DNA of 51,202 bases from NCBI GenBank assembly GCA_015661825.1, contig DQVI01000032.1:1-51202 (forward strand). The letters are read 5' to 3'. The notes beneath the pieces were generated by a model. That model made no database searches. It was not told the DNA's origin and worked only from the letters and a program-made list of their open reading frames with translations. The stretch is from Novosphingobium capsulatum. Lineage in GTDB: Bacteria > Pseudomonadota > Alphaproteobacteria > Sphingomonadales > Sphingomonadaceae. The translations under genes were made by a program, and so were the position numbers. Of this stretch, positions 20,076 through 30,417 are shown piece after piece. Numbering within the stretch: the first letter of the stretch is position 1; every line of letters starts with the position of its first letter.

Positions 20076-22076
20076 TTACTGATCGAGGAACGAGCGCATC
20101 TTGCGGCTGCGGCTCGGGTGCTTGAGCTTGCGCAGGGCCTTGGCCTCGATCTGGCGGATACGCTCGCGCGTCACCGAGAACTGCTGGCCGACTTCCTCGA
20201 GGGTGTGGTCGGTGTTCATGCCGATGCCAAAGCGCATGCGCAGCACGCGTTCCTCGCGCGGGGTAAGGCTGGCCAGAACCCGCGTGACGGTTTCCTTGAG
20301 GTTGGCCTGGATCGCCGCGTCGACCGGGATGATCGCGTTCTTGTCCTCGATGAAGTCGCCCAGATGCGAATCTTCCTCGTCGCCAATCGGCGTTTCGAGG
20401 GAGATCGGCTCCTTGGCGATCTTCATCACCTTGCGGACCTTTTCGAGCGGCATCGACAGACGCTCGGCCATTTCCTCGGGCGTGGGCTCGCGGCCCTGCT
20501 CGTGGAGGAACTGGCGGCTGGTGCGCACGAGCTTGTTGATCGTCTCGATCATGTGGACCGGGATGCGGATCGTGCGCGCCTGATCGGCGATCGAGCGGGT
20601 GATCGCCTGACGGATCCACCAGGTCGCATAGGTGCTGAACTTGTAGCCGCGGCGATACTCGAACTTGTCCACCGCCTTCATCAGGCCGATGTTCCCTTCC
20701 TGGATCAGGTCGAGGAACTGGAGGCCACGGTTGGTGTACTTCTTGGCGATCGAGATCACGAGGCGCAGGTTGGCCTCGACCATTTCCTTCTTGGCGATGC
20801 GCGCCTCGCGCTCGCCCTTCTGGACCATGTTCACGATGCGGCGGAATTCGGCCAGCTGCATGCCCGTCGCCGAAGCGATGTCCGAAACCTCGGCGCGGAT
20901 GCGCTCGACGCCATTGGCTTCGTTGGCGGCAAAGGCCGCCCACTTCTTGTCGCGATTGGCCAGCGACTGGAGCCAGCCTTCGTCCAGTTCGCGCCCGACG
21001 TAGTGATCGAGGAAGTCCTTGCGGCTCACCTTGTGGCGTTCGGCCAGACGCAGCATCTGCCCGCCCAGCGTCGTCAGCCGGCGGTTGAACGCATAGAGGT
21101 TGTCGACCAGGTATTCGATCTTCGAGGCGTGGAACTGCACGCTTTCCACTTGCGCGGTGAGTTCCTCGCGCAGGCGGTGATAGTCGGCTTCCTTGGCTGC
21201 CGGGAAGGCCAGGCCCAGGCCCAGCGAATCGAGGCGTTCACCCTGAAGGCGCTCGAACGTGCGGAACAGGCTGGTGATTTCGGCGAAGCGTTCAAGCGCG
21301 GCAGGCTTGAGCGTGGCTTCCATCTGGGCGAGCGAGAGGGTGTTGTCTTCCTCTTCTTCCTCGGCCGGACGGGCGCGGCGCTCGCGCAGTTCGTCATCTT
21401 CGTCCTCGGTTTCCTCTTCCTCGACGTCTTCCTCTTCCTTGAAGGAAGGGCCCGCGGTCGCCTCGCTGATTTCGCCGTCGGCGTCCTCGCCGTCTTCCGA
21501 GAGGTTTTCGGGCTGGGGTTCCTTGGACAGCATGGCGTCGAGATCGAGGATCTCGCGCAGCTGCATTTCACCCGCGTTGAGGGCTTCGGACCACTGGATG
21601 ATCGCGTGGAAGGTGATCGGGCTTTCGCACAGGCCCATGATCATCGTGTCGCGACCGGCCTCGATGCGCTTGGCGATGGCGATTTCGCCCTCGCGGCTGA
21701 GCAGTTCGACCGCACCCATTTCGCGCAAGTACATGCGCACGGGGTCGTCGGTCCGCTCGACCGTTTCCTTGCGCTTCTCGACGACCGGGCGGTCGTCCAT
21801 GCCGGTGTCGGTGTCCTCGGCCTCTTCAGGCTCGCGCTCTTCGGGATCGACCGCGTCTTCGTCGCTCTCGACGATGTTGACGCCCATTTCCGAGATCGCG
21901 GCCATGATGTCCTCGATCTGCTCGGAGGACATCTGGTCTTGCGGGAGGGCTTCGTTCAGTTCATCGTATGTGATGATCCCGCGGCGCTTTGCCCGCGCGA
22001 TCAGCTTCTTGATCGAAGCCTCGTTAAGGTCGATCAGCGGTGCATCGCCGCTATCGGTCTTGTCGTTGGAAGCCAT
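20076..22076 (-). CDS. rpoD: RNA polymerase primary sigma factor (sigma-70)
   Basis: The housekeeping sigma factor. The 666-residue protein has the N-terminal region 1.1 helices ([20 protein letters not shown]), region 1.2 near 110-145 ([16 protein letters not shown]), a highly acidic non-conserved spacer at about 183-247 dominated by Glu and Asp, then regions 2.1-2.4 ([30 protein letters not shown], key run [15 protein letters not shown]), region 3, and region 4.2 ([20 protein letters not shown]). ATG 22076 gives a normal N-terminus; another ATG at 22091 is less likely. It lies downstream of dnaG on the same strand with 84 bases between, the conserved dnaG-rpoD arrangement. Confidence 0.97.
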   Translation of the reverse strand: MASNDKTDSGDAPLIDLNEASIKKLIARAKRRGIITYDELNEALPQDQMSSEQIEDIMAAISEMGVNIVESDEDAVDPEEREPEEAEDTDTGMDDRPVVEKRKETVERTDDPVRMYLREMGAVELLSREGEIAIAKRIEAGRDTMIMGLCESPITFHAIIQWSEALNAGEMQLREILDLDAMLSKEPQPENLSEDGEDADGEISEATAGPSFKEEEDVEEEETEDEDDELRERRARPAEEEEEDNTLSLAQMEATLKPAALERFAEITSLFRTFERLQGERLDSLGLGLAFPAAKEADYHRLREELTAQVESVQFHASKIEYLVDNLYAFNRRLTTLGGQMLRLAERHKVSRKDFLDHYVGRELDEGWLQSLANRDKKWAAFAANEANGVERIRAEVSDIASATGMQLAEFRRIVNMVQKGEREARIAKKEMVEANLRLVISIAKKYTNRGLQFLDLIQEGNIGLMKAVDKFEYRRGYKFSTYATWWIRQAITRSIADQARTIRIPVHMIETINKLVRTSRQFLHEQGREPTPEEMAERLSMPLEKVRKVMKIAKEPISLETPIGDEEDSHLGDFIEDKNAIIPVDAAIQANLKETVTRVLASLTPREERVLRMRFGIGMNTDHTLEEVGQQFSVTRERIRQIEAKALRKLKHPSRSRKMRSFLDQ

Positions 22077-22160
22077 TAACCCCGATACCACCCTTTGATC
22101 GTGCCGCTATGGCCCGTCCTGCGGGGCGCCAGCACGTTGGCGGCAGCCCCATGCTGACTA

Positions 22161-24032
22161 TTATAACGATGCACGAGTGCGACCCATTTGCCCCAACCGG
22201 GCCAGCAAAGCCAGCCTTCGTTGCAGCAATCGTTGCTGTTCGGCAAAACTTTCGTCGGATATTTCCGTTTCAAAACGCTCTGTGGCCTGCGTCAGCGCCA
22301 GTTCGACCGCCGGAAGCTCGACGATCAGCTCGATCGCTTCGGCCAATTCGTCGAGTGCGGTGGCACTTTGCCCTGACAGAAAGCCGAATCGCAATCCGTC
22401 GTAGTCATCTGCCGTCGGCAACCGAAGCTGCCGAGCCTCCAATATGGGACGCAAGGTGGCGCTTTCAAGCGGTTCGCCCGATTCGGAAAATACGAGGAGG
22501 GTGTCGAGCAGGGCGGCCATGTCCGGGTGGGCCGGATGGATGCGCGCGAGTGTCTCGCTGTGCCGGGCAAGGGCCTGGGGATGGACGACGAGGCCCGCCA
22601 GCACGGCGGCCAGCAATGCATCGCCCGTGCCGACCTTTTGCGTCAGGCGCGTGGCGGTTTCGGGGGCCAGCGGCGGGGGCGGGGGCGTCCATGGCCCGCG
22701 CGATCCGCGGATGCCCTGTGCCGGACGGGCCGGGCTCCGTGGAGCAAACGGCGCCCGCTCGCGCCGGGCAAAGGCCAGTTCGCCAAAACGGTCGAGCAGT
22801 TCGCGGCGATAGAGTGCCTTGATGTCGGGGTGCGCAATCGTTTCGCAATGGTCGAGCAACCGCGCCTTGAGGCCTGCCTTGTCCTCGGGCGTGGCGAGGG
22901 GGGCGGCGTCGCGTTCGCCCTCCCACAGCACGTCGACGAGGCTGCGCGCCTCGCCCAGCAGGCCGAGCATGGCCTCGCGCCCGCGCTTCTTCACCACGTC
23001 GTCCGGGTCCATCCCGTCGGGCAGGGTGACGATGCGCAGGGAGTGGCCGGGGCGCAGCAGGGGCAGGGCGCGCGTCACGGCCTTCATCGCCGCGCGCTTG
23101 CCCGCGCTGTCGCCGTCAAAGCACAGGGTCGGGCATTCGGTCACGCGCCACAGGCGTTCGAGCTGGTGTTCGGTGAGCGCGGTGCCCAGCGGGGCGACTG
23201 CTTCGGCCAGGCCAGCGGCGGCCAGCGCCACCACGTCCATGTAGCCCTCGACCACCACGATCCGCGAGGCCGAGCGCGCGGCGGGCGCGGCACGGTGGAG
23301 ATTGTAGAGCGTGCGGCCCTTGTCGAACAGCGGGGTGTCAGGCGAATTCAGATACTTGGGGGCATCTGTCTTGTCTGCCGTCAGGATGCGCCCGCCAAAG
23401 GCGATGATCCGCCCGCGCTGGTCGGCAATCGGCAGCATCAGGCGCCCGCGAAAGCGGTCGTAGGGGGTCTTGCCCTCGACCACGATCTGGAGCCCGGCCT
23501 CGACCAGCATGGCCTCGGGAAACCGGGACAGCGCCTGTTTGAGCGCGGTGCGGCTGTCGGGCGCATAGCCGAAGCCGAATTCGCGCATGATGTGGGCCGG
23601 AAACCCGCGCGAGGCCAGATAGGCGCGCGCAGCCTCGCCGCCGGGGCCCTTCAGGCTCTCGACGAAGAAATCCTGCGCGGCCTGCATCACGTCGTGGAGC
23701 GTCTTGGCTTCCTGCGCGCGGCGCGCGGCCTGACGGTCCATTTCGGGCATGTCCATGCCCGCCTGCGCGGCCAGTTCCTTGACCGCCTCGATGAAGGGCA
23801 GGCCCTGATGGTCGGTCATCCAGCGGATCACGTCGCCATGGGCGCCGCAGCCGAAGCAGTGGTAGAAGCCCTTTTCGTCGTTGATCGTGAAGCTGGGCGT
23901 CTTTTCGTTGTGAAACGGGCAGCAGGCCTTGAACTCGCGCCCCGCCTTCTGGACGCGGATCGACCGCCCGATCACGCCCGAGAGCGCGATCCGGCTGCGC
24001 AGTTCGTCCAGCCATTGTGGGGAAAGGCTCAT
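22161..24032 (-). CDS. dnaG: DNA primase
   Basis: Makes RNA primers for replication. The 623-residue protein has the N-terminal zinc-binding domain (Cys38, His41, Cys59, Cys62 in ACCPFHNEKTPSF and YHCFGCGAHG), the catalytic TOPRIM core (VVEGYMDVVALAAAGL with the acidic EGYMD, then CFDGDSAGKRAA) and a C-terminal helicase-binding region after a Pro-rich linker at about 430-450. Start ATG 24032. Together with rpoD it forms the conserved macromolecular-synthesis pair. Confidence 0.97.
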   Translation of the reverse strand: MSLSPQWLDELRSRIALSGVIGRSIRVQKAGREFKACCPFHNEKTPSFTINDEKGFYHCFGCGAHGDVIRWMTDHQGLPFIEAVKELAAQAGMDMPEMDRQAARRAQEAKTLHDVMQAAQDFFVESLKGPGGEAARAYLASRGFPAHIMREFGFGYAPDSRTALKQALSRFPEAMLVEAGLQIVVEGKTPYDRFRGRLMLPIADQRGRIIAFGGRILTADKTDAPKYLNSPDTPLFDKGRTLYNLHRAAPAARSASRIVVVEGYMDVVALAAAGLAEAVAPLGTALTEHQLERLWRVTECPTLCFDGDSAGKRAAMKAVTRALPLLRPGHSLRIVTLPDGMDPDDVVKKRGREAMLGLLGEARSLVDVLWEGERDAAPLATPEDKAGLKARLLDHCETIAHPDIKALYRRELLDRFGELAFARRERAPFAPRSPARPAQGIRGSRGPWTPPPPPLAPETATRLTQKVGTGDALLAAVLAGLVVHPQALARHSETLARIHPAHPDMAALLDTLLVFSESGEPLESATLRPILEARQLRLPTADDYDGLRFGFLSGQSATALDELAEAIELIVELPAVELALTQATERFETEISDESFAEQQRLLQRRLALLARLGQMGRTRASL

Positions 24033-24072
24033 GGCTTGCCTATGCCCCCTCGCTCAGGCCTGCGGCCTGCCA

Positions 24073-24165
24073 CCTCCCCCACGGCGTGGGGGAGGATCAG
24101 GTGGTCCTGCTCCTCCCCGCTGGCGGGGAGGGGGGCCGCGCCCGCAGGGCGTGGTGGAGGGGCTG
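24073..24165. repeat. GC-rich palindromic intergenic repeat cluster
   Basis: The 148-base gap between dnaG and the YqeY gene holds two consecutive palindromes: CCTCCCCCA/TGGGGGAGG at 24073-24094 and CCTCCCCGC/GCGGGGAGG at 24112-24131, followed by a G/C-rich stretch (GGCCGCGCCCGCAGGGCG and GGTGGAGGGGC) to about 24165. Similar dispersed elements are, from memory, frequent in sphingomonad intergenic regions. The block is unlike ordinary terminators (no U-run). Confidence 0.65.
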
Positions 24166-24180
24166 CCCCGCGCATCATGA

Positions 24181-24633
24181 TCAGGCGAGCGCGGCCTTCA
24201 CCAGGCCGCTGGCCTTGCCCATGTCGATCTGGGTGCCGTGGCGGGCCTTGAGCTGGGCGACGACGCGGCCCATGTCCTTCATGCCGGTGGCGCCCAGTTC
24301 TTCCTTGATACCGAGAATCAGGGCCGAGACTTCCTCGTCCGAGAGCTGGGCGGGGAGGAATTCCTCGATCACGGCCAGTTCGGCCTGCTCGACTTCGGCG
24401 AGTTCGGGGCGGCCGCCCTGCACATAGAGTGCGATCGATTCGCGGCGCTGCTTGACCATCTTCTGGAGCACGTCGATCACCAGCGCGTCGTCGTCGGGGA
24501 CAGTGGCGGCGGTGCGCAGCTCGATGTCCTTGTCCTTGAGCTTGGCCAGGATCAGGCGGACGGCAGCCAGGCGGCTCTTGTCGCCGGCCTTCATGGAAGC
24601 CACTTGCGCAGCCTTGATCGTGTCGCGGATCAT
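24181..24633 (-). CDS. GatB/YqeY domain protein
   Basis: A 150-residue protein of the YqeY family, which resembles the tail of the GatB amidotransferase subunit and is thought to interact with tRNA. ATG 24633 has AGGA about ten bases upstream; an in-frame start at 24663 adds ten residues. Recognisable blocks are DTIKAAQVASMKAGDKSRLAAVRLI, shown here as key run AMKxxDKxRLAxxRL-like, VLQKMVKQRRESI, YVQGGRPELAEVEQAEL and FLPAQLSDEEV, with the C-terminal MGRVVAQLKARHGTQIDMG. It is often found near dnaG-rpoD in alphaproteobacteria. Its biological role is not established. Confidence 0.92.
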   Translation of the reverse strand: MIRDTIKAAQVASMKAGDKSRLAAVRLILAKLKDKDIELRTAATVPDDDALVIDVLQKMVKQRRESIALYVQGGRPELAEVEQAELAVIEEFLPAQLSDEEVSALILGIKEELGATGMKDMGRVVAQLKARHGTQIDMGKASGLVKAALA

Positions 24634-24718
24634 GTCATTGTTCCTGTGGGGTGGGGCCGTCATGTGGCGGCAAAGGAATCGCTCTAGGACAAACTTTCTC
24701 GCGCCGCTAGGTTGACGC

Positions 24719-24774
24719 TGGCAGGAATGGGGCTTAGCGGGCGGCTCTTAGCAACATCGTTATTCCCCCTGCCA
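24719..24774 (+). promoter_or_regulatory. Possible leader stem upstream of carA
   Basis: TGGCAG (24719-24724) plus GGGG (24729-24732) can pair with CCCC (24765-24768) plus CTGCCA (24769-24774), enclosing about 32 bases. It ends just before a GGAG ribosome site at 24777-24780. TTGACG at 24712-24717 would make a plausible -35 element just before it, but no matching -10 is convincing. Pyrimidine or arginine control is possible and untested. Confidence 0.3.
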
Positions 24775-24792
24775 ACGGAGCGACCCCACATC

Positions 24793-25968
24793 ATGGCCGA
24801 CCCCGCCTTTTCGCTTGCGCCCCAACCTGACGGAGCCACGGGTGTTCTCGTGCTTGCCGATGGTCAAGTCGCGTGGGGCCGCGGATTTGGCGCCGTGGGC
24901 GAAGCCGTCGGCGAAGTGTGCTTCAACACCGCCATGACCGGCTATCAGGAAGTGATGACCGATCCGAGCTATGCCTCGCAGATCGTGACTTTCACGTTCC
25001 CCCACATCGGCAATGTCGGCACCAACGCGGAAGACATGGAAAGCCATGGCGTCCCCGGCGCCGTGGGCTGCGTGGTCCGCGAAGACGTGACCGCCCCCGC
25101 CAATTTCCGTGCCCAGGGCACGTTCCAGGCCTGGATGGAAGCGCAAGGGCGCATCGGCATCTCGGGTGTCGATACCCGCGCGCTGACCCGCCGCATCCGC
25201 GTGTCGGGCGCGCCCAACGCGGTCATCGCGCACAACCCCGAAGGCACGTTCGACCTGCCCGCGCTGCTCGAAAAGGCGCGCGCCTGGCAGGGCCTCGAAG
25301 GCCTCGATCTCGCCATTGTCGTGACCCGCAAGGATCAGGAGCAGTGGGAAGGCTCGCTCTGGCATCTGGGCGAGGGCTATACCCTTCCCGAGGGAACCGG
25401 TCGCCCGCATGTCGTGGCGATGGATTTCGGCGCCAAGGACAACATTTTCCGCAATATCGTCGCCGCAGGCGCCGATGTGACGGTGGTTCCGGCCAAGACG
25501 ACCGCCGAAGAGATCCTCGCGCTCAAGCCGGCGGGCGTGTTCCTGTCGAACGGGCCGGGCGATCCGGCGGCGACGGGCGCCTATGCCGTGCCGGTGATCC
25601 AGAAGCTGCTGGCAGCCGACATGCCGATCTTCGGGATCTGCCTTGGCCACCAGATGCTCGGCCTTGCCGCTGGCGCGCGCACGACCAAGATGAACCAGGG
25701 CCATCGCGGCGCCAACCACCCGGTCCAGCGCAAGGACGACGGCGTGGTGGAAATCACCTCGATGAACCACGGCTTTGCCATCGACAACACCCCCGGCGCG
25801 CTGCCTGAAACCGTGATCGAGACCCATGTCTCGCTGTTCGACGGTTCGAACTGCGGCATCGCCATCGCGGGCAAGAAGGCCTTTGGCGTGCAATATCACC
25901 CCGAGGCTTCGCCCGGACCGCAAGACAGTTTCTACTTGTTCGAGAAGTTTGTCGGAATGCTGGGCTAA
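24793..25968 (+). CDS. carA: Carbamoyl-phosphate synthase small subunit
   Basis: Glutaminase subunit that delivers ammonia to CarB for carbamoyl phosphate, the precursor of arginine and pyrimidines. The 391-residue protein has the N-terminal CarA domain (VGEVCFNTAMTGYQEVMTDPSY) and a class I amidotransferase domain with nucleophile Cys283 in FGICLGHQMLGLA and His369/Glu371 in QYHPEASPGPQDS. ATG 24793 gives the usual N-terminus; the in-frame start at 24712 adds a stretch with no family match. carB follows 85 bases downstream on the same strand. Confidence 0.97.
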   Translation: MADPAFSLAPQPDGATGVLVLADGQVAWGRGFGAVGEAVGEVCFNTAMTGYQEVMTDPSYASQIVTFTFPHIGNVGTNAEDMESHGVPGAVGCVVREDVTAPANFRAQGTFQAWMEAQGRIGISGVDTRALTRRIRVSGAPNAVIAHNPEGTFDLPALLEKARAWQGLEGLDLAIVVTRKDQEQWEGSLWHLGEGYTLPEGTGRPHVVAMDFGAKDNIFRNIVAAGADVTVVPAKTTAEEILALKPAGVFLSNGPGDPAATGAYAVPVIQKLLAADMPIFGICLGHQMLGLAAGARTTKMNQGHRGANHPVQRKDDGVVEITSMNHGFAIDNTPGALPETVIETHVSLFDGSNCGIAIAGKKAFGVQYHPEASPGPQDSFYLFEKFVGMLG

Positions 25969-26053
25969 CCGCCCGGAAACGCTGAAAAACCATTGAACAC
26001 TTCAAGCCGTGCCCGGCACGGCGGTCGCAAGAACCAAGAATAAAGGCCCTCGT

Positions 26054-29000
26054 ATGCCCAAGCGCACTGACATCTCCTCGATCCTGATTATCGGCGCCGG
26101 GCCGATTGTCATCGGCCAGGCCTGCGAGTTCGACTATTCGGGCACGCAGGCGGTCAAGGCGCTCAAGGAAGAGGGCTACCGCATCATCCTGGTGAACTCC
26201 AATCCGGCGACGATCATGACCGACCCGGAAATGGCCGACGCCACCTATGTCGAGCCGATCACCCCCGAAGTCGTCGCCAAGATCATCGCCAAGGAGCGCC
26301 CGGACGCGGTGCTGCCGACGATGGGCGGGCAGACCGCGCTCAACACCGCGCTCGCGCTTGCGCAGGATGGTACGCTCGAAAAGTATGGCGTGACCATGAT
26401 CGGCGCCAATGCCGAAGCCATCGACAAGGCCGAAGACCGCCAGAAGTTCCGCGATGCGATGGACAAGATCGGCCTCGAATCGGCGCGTTCGGGCGTGGCG
26501 CACACGGTCGAGGAAGCCCTCGCGGTGCTCGAAACCACGGGCCTGCCCTCGATCATCCGCCCGAGCTTCACGCTCGGCGGCACGGGCGGTGGCATTGCCT
26601 ACAACAAGGACGAGTTCATCAAGATCGTGCGCGGCGGTCTCGAAGCCTCGCCGACGACCGAAGTCCTGATCGAGGAATCGCTCCTCGGCTGGAAGGAATA
26701 CGAGATGGAAGTCGTCCGTGACCGGAACGACAATGCCATCATCATCTGCTCGATCGAGAACGTCGATCCGATGGGCGTCCACACGGGCGACTCGATCACG
26801 GTGGCCCCGGCGCTGACCCTGACCGACAAGGAATACCAGATCATGCGCAATGCATCGATCGCGGTGCTCCGTGAAATCGGTGTGGAAACAGGCGGTTCGA
26901 ACGTACAGTTCGCGGTCAATCCCAAGGATGGCCGCCTGATCGTGATCGAGATGAACCCGCGCGTGTCGCGCTCCTCGGCGCTCGCCTCGAAGGCCACCGG
27001 CTTCCCGATCGCCAAGGTCGCGGCCAAGCTGGCCGTCGGCTATACCCTCGACGAGATCACCAACGACATCACCGGCGCGACGCCTGCCAGCTTCGAGCCG
27101 ACCATCGACTACGTCGTCACCAAGATCCCGCGCTTCGCCTTTGAAAAGTTCAAGGGCTCCGAGCCGCTGCTCTCGACGGCGATGAAGTCGGTTGGCGAAG
27201 TCATGGCGATTGGCCGCAACCTCAAGGAATCGCTCCAGAAGGCGCTGCGCGGCCTCGAAACCGGGCTCGACGGCTTCAACCGCTACGACGAACTCGAAGG
27301 CGCCTCGCGCGACGAGATCAACGCCGCGCTCAGCCGCGCCACGCCCGAGCGCCTGCTCGTTGTCGGCCAGGCCTTCCGCGAGGGTTTCTCGGTCGAGGAC
27401 GTTCACGCCGTCACCAAGTACGAGCCGTGGTTCCTGCGTCACATCGCCGAGATCATCGCCGAGGAAGAGGACATCATCGCCAATGGCCTGCCCGTCACGG
27501 CGCAGGGCATGCGCCGCGTCAAGGCCATGGGCTTCTCGGACAAGCGCCTCGCCAAGCTGGCGGTGCGTTCGGCCCACCTCAAGGGCAGCGCCAACCATGC
27601 GCGCTCGGGCCTCGTCCACGATATCGTGACGGCCATGGCCGGCGCGACGAGCGAAGCGGAAGTGCGCGCGCTGCGCCACAAGCTGGGTGTGCGCCCGGTG
27701 TTCAAGCGCATCGACAGCTGCGCGGCCGAGTTCGAGGCGGTTACGCCCTACATGTACTCGACGTACGAAGGCGGCCTGTTCGGCGAGCCGGAGAACGAGG
27801 CGGCCCCCAGCGACCGTCGCAAGATCGTGATCCTGGGCGGCGGTCCCAACCGCATCGGCCAGGGGATCGAGTTCGACTATTGCTGCTGCCATGCGTGTTT
27901 TGCGCTGGAAGAAGCCGGGTTCGAGACCATCATGGTCAACTGCAACCCCGAAACCGTCTCGACCGACTACGACACCTCGGACCGTCTGTACTTCGAGCCG
28001 CTGACCGGTGAAGACGTGCTCGAAATCCTCGACATCGAGCGGTCCAACGGCGAACTGGTCGGCGTGATCGTGCAGTTTGGCGGGCAGACCCCGCTCAAGC
28101 TGGCACAGGCGCTCGAAGACGCAGGGATCCCGATCCTGGGCACCTCGCCCGACGCCATCGACCTTGCCGAAGACCGCGAGCGCTTTGCCGCTCTGGTCGA
28201 GAAGCTCAAGCTGCGTCAGCCGGCCAACGGCATTGCCCGCAGCCGCGAGGAAGCCATCGCGGTGGCCAGCCGCATCGGCTACCCGGTGCTGATGCGTCCG
28301 AGCTATGTGCTCGGTGGCCGCGCGATGGAAATCGTCGACAGCCAGGCCCAGCTCGAAGACTACATCACGACTGCCGTGAAGGTCTCGGGTGACAGCCCGG
28401 TGCTGATCGACCAGTACTTGCGCGATGCCATCGAATGCGATGTCGACGCGCTGGCCGATGGCGAGACCGTGCGCGTGGCCGGTGTGCTCCAGCACATCGA
28501 GGAAGCGGGCATCCACTCGGGCGACAGCGCCTGCACGCTGCCCCCCTACAACCTGCCTGCCGAAATCATCGCCGAAATGGAGCGTCAGGCCGTCCTGCTG
28601 GCCCAGGCGCTGGGCGTGCGCGGCCTCATGAACATCCAGTTCGCGGTCAAGGATGGCGAGGTCTACCTGATCGAGGTGAACCCGCGCGCCAGCCGCACGG
28701 TGCCCTTCGTGGCCAAGGCCGTGGGCCAGCCGGTGGCCAAGTATGCCGCACGCGTGATGGCGGGCGAGCGTCTGGCCGACCTGCCGGAAATCCGCCGCGA
28801 CATCGACTATATGGCGGTCAAGGAAGCGGTGTTCCCGTTCGCGCGCTTCCCCGGCGTCGACCCGGTGCTTTCGCCCGAGATGAAGTCGACCGGCGAGGTC
28901 ATGGGCATCGACGGCAACTTCGCGGTGGCCTTTGCCAAGGCCCAGCTGGGCGCGGGCATGCGCCTGCCGCTCGAAGGGACGGTGTTCGTCTCGGTCAAGG

Positions 29001-29368
29001 ATACCGACAAGGCGGTCGTCCTGCCCGGCGTGCGCAAGCTGGCGGACATGGGCTTCAAGATTGTCGCGACGAGCGGGACCGCGCGTTTCCTCAAGGCCGA
29101 GGGTGTCGAGGTCGAACTGGTGAACAAGGTGGCCGAAGGCCGTCCGCACATCGTCGACCGCATCATCGACGGCAAGATCGCCCTGATCTTCAACACCACC
29201 GAAGGCTGGCAGAGCCACAAGGACTCGCAATCGATCCGTGGGTCGGCTCTCAATGGCAAGGTGCCCTACTTCACCACCGCCACCGCTTCGGTGGCCGCGG
29301 CCGAAGCGATCGAGGCCTTGCGCAGTGCCGAACTTGAAGTGAAGCCGCTGCAAGACTATTATCGTTGA
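26054..29368 (+). CDS. carB: Carbamoyl-phosphate synthase large subunit
   Basis: Makes carbamoyl phosphate from bicarbonate, ammonia and two ATP. The 1104-residue protein consists of two homologous ATP-grasp halves (each starting with [20 protein letters not shown] and [20 protein letters not shown]), an oligomerisation segment in between, and a C-terminal MGS-like allosteric domain ([34 protein letters not shown]). Length is slightly above the usual 1070 or so. ATG 26054 gives [14 protein letters not shown]; the in-frame start at 26009 is an extension. No frameshift is seen over this large gene. Confidence 0.97.
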   Translation: MPKRTDISSILIIGAGPIVIGQACEFDYSGTQAVKALKEEGYRIILVNSNPATIMTDPEMADATYVEPITPEVVAKIIAKERPDAVLPTMGGQTALNTALALAQDGTLEKYGVTMIGANAEAIDKAEDRQKFRDAMDKIGLESARSGVAHTVEEALAVLETTGLPSIIRPSFTLGGTGGGIAYNKDEFIKIVRGGLEASPTTEVLIEESLLGWKEYEMEVVRDRNDNAIIICSIENVDPMGVHTGDSITVAPALTLTDKEYQIMRNASIAVLREIGVETGGSNVQFAVNPKDGRLIVIEMNPRVSRSSALASKATGFPIAKVAAKLAVGYTLDEITNDITGATPASFEPTIDYVVTKIPRFAFEKFKGSEPLLSTAMKSVGEVMAIGRNLKESLQKALRGLETGLDGFNRYDELEGASRDEINAALSRATPERLLVVGQAFREGFSVEDVHAVTKYEPWFLRHIAEIIAEEEDIIANGLPVTAQGMRRVKAMGFSDKRLAKLAVRSAHLKGSANHARSGLVHDIVTAMAGATSEAEVRALRHKLGVRPVFKRIDSCAAEFEAVTPYMYSTYEGGLFGEPENEAAPSDRRKIVILGGGPNRIGQGIEFDYCCCHACFALEEAGFETIMVNCNPETVSTDYDTSDRLYFEPLTGEDVLEILDIERSNGELVGVIVQFGGQTPLKLAQALEDAGIPILGTSPDAIDLAEDRERFAALVEKLKLRQPANGIARSREEAIAVASRIGYPVLMRPSYVLGGRAMEIVDSQAQLEDYITTAVKVSGDSPVLIDQYLRDAIECDVDALADGETVRVAGVLQHIEEAGIHSGDSACTLPPYNLPAEIIAEMERQAVLLAQALGVRGLMNIQFAVKDGEVYLIEVNPRASRTVPFVAKAVGQPVAKYAARVMAGERLADLPEIRRDIDYMAVKEAVFPFARFPGVDPVLSPEMKSTGEVMGIDGNFAVAFAKAQLGAGMRLPLEGTVFVSVKDTDKAVVLPGVRKLADMGFKIVATSGTARFLKAEGVEVELVNKVAEGRPHIVDRIIDGKIALIFNTTEGWQSHKDSQSIRGSALNGKVPYFTTATASVAAAEAIEALRSAELEVKPLQDYYR

Positions 29369-29492
29369 CCGCATTTGTGTTCCCCTTCCGCAGCGGCCAA
29401 TGAGGGCCAGGCCGGTTTGACCGGTCTGGCAGGGGAACGTTTTTCCTGTGTGCCCGCTGCCGGGGCAGGGAATGGAAAGAGAAGGACTACGG

Positions 29493-29969
29493 ATGGCCAG
29501 TGTCGAAAAGCTGCCGATGCTCCAGGAAGGCTACGAAAAGCTGACCGCCGAGCTCAAGCTGCTGCGCGATGAGCGTCCCAGAATCGTCGATGCCATCGAG
29601 GAAGCGCGTGCCCACGGCGACCTTTCGGAAAACGCCGAATATCACGCCGCCAAGGAACGCCAGGGCCAGGTCGAGGCGACGATCGCCGATCTGGAAGACA
29701 AGATCAGCCGTGCCCACATCATCGACCCCACGACGCTTTCGGGCGATCGCATCGTGTTCGGGGCGACGGTGACCCTGCTCGACGACGATGACAAGCCCGT
29801 GCGCTACCAGATCGTCGGCCAGGCCGAGGCCGACGCCAAGCGTGGCCGGATCAGCTACAGTTCGCCGCTGGGCCGCGCGCTGATCGGCCGCAAGGTCGAC
29901 GAAGAGGTCGAAGTGACGGTCCCTTCGGGCGACAAGTGCTACCTCGTCCAGAAGATCGAGTTCATCTGA
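29493..29969 (+). CDS. greA: Transcription elongation factor GreA
   Basis: Rescues backtracked RNA polymerase by stimulating cleavage of the nascent transcript. The 158-residue protein has an N-terminal coiled coil with the catalytic-tip acidic residues in [22 protein letters not shown] and a C-terminal FKBP-like domain with [25 protein letters not shown] 29493 has GAAGGA about eight bases upstream; an earlier in-frame ATG at 29448 is less family-like. It follows carB by 124 bases on the same strand, a common order, and ends at the terminator 29989-30026. Confidence 0.97.
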   Translation: MASVEKLPMLQEGYEKLTAELKLLRDERPRIVDAIEEARAHGDLSENAEYHAAKERQGQVEATIADLEDKISRAHIIDPTTLSGDRIVFGATVTLLDDDDKPVRYQIVGQAEADAKRGRISYSSPLGRALIGRKVDEEVEVTVPSGDKCYLVQKIEFI

Positions 29970-29988
29970 TCTCGTTTCGACAGAGCGC

Positions 29989-30026
29989 AAAAAGGCCCCG
30001 GAAACATCGGTTTCCGGGGCCTTTTT
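29989..30026. terminator. Strong bidirectional terminator between greA and the DUF4170 gene
   Basis: A perfect 17-base inverted repeat (29989-30005 and 30010-30026) with a four-base ATCG loop includes an A5/T5 run at each end and a GGCCCCGG core. It serves greA on the plus strand and the converging DUF4170 gene on the minus strand. Confidence 0.95.
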
Positions 30027-30045
30027 CATGTCCGTGAAGGACAGC

Positions 30046-30267
30046 TCAGTCTTCGGGCTGGGCCGGATCGAGCAGCTTGTGGAGGTGGACCACCACATAG
30101 CGCATTTCGGCATCATCGACCGTACGCTGGGCAGCGGAGCGCCAGGCTTCTTCGGCAGAGGCATAGTCTTCGTAGACACCGACGAGATCGATGGCTTTGA
30201 GATCGACGAATTCGAGGGTCTGCGGGTCCTTGACCCGGCCGCCCATCACAAGATGGAGTTTCTGCAT
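30046..30267 (-). CDS. DUF4170 domain protein
   Basis: A 73-residue cytosolic protein typical of the alphaproteobacterial DUF4170 family: MQKLHLVMGGRVKDPQT, a central VGVYEDYASAEEAWRSAAQ, and the conserved RYVVVHLHKLLDP near the end. There is no signal or membrane segment. The function of this family is unknown to me. It converges with greA across a shared terminator. Confidence 0.9.
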   Translation of the reverse strand: MQKLHLVMGGRVKDPQTLEFVDLKAIDLVGVYEDYASAEEAWRSAAQRTVDDAEMRYVVVHLHKLLDPAQPED

Positions 30268-30417
30268 TGTGGCCCTTCCTTGGGGGATGCAGCCATGCCG
30301 ATGGCAAAATATGGCCCGGTTCGCAAGGGGGCAGGCATCGGATGGCTTGCAAGATGCGCGCCGCCGCTTGCGAAAATCTGACCTTTTGGCCTTCCGGCTG
30401 TATAATGAGAAACGATA

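Noticed and set aside
20118..22079. A 653-codon plus-strand frame opposite rpoD
   Set aside because: It is opposite a certain sigma-factor gene and has no recognisable domains.
25754..29374. A 1206-codon open frame antisense to carA/carB
   Set aside because: It lies exactly opposite two strongly conserved genes and has His/Asp/Arg-rich composition expected from the reverse of GC-rich codons. It has no ribosome site or family motif.
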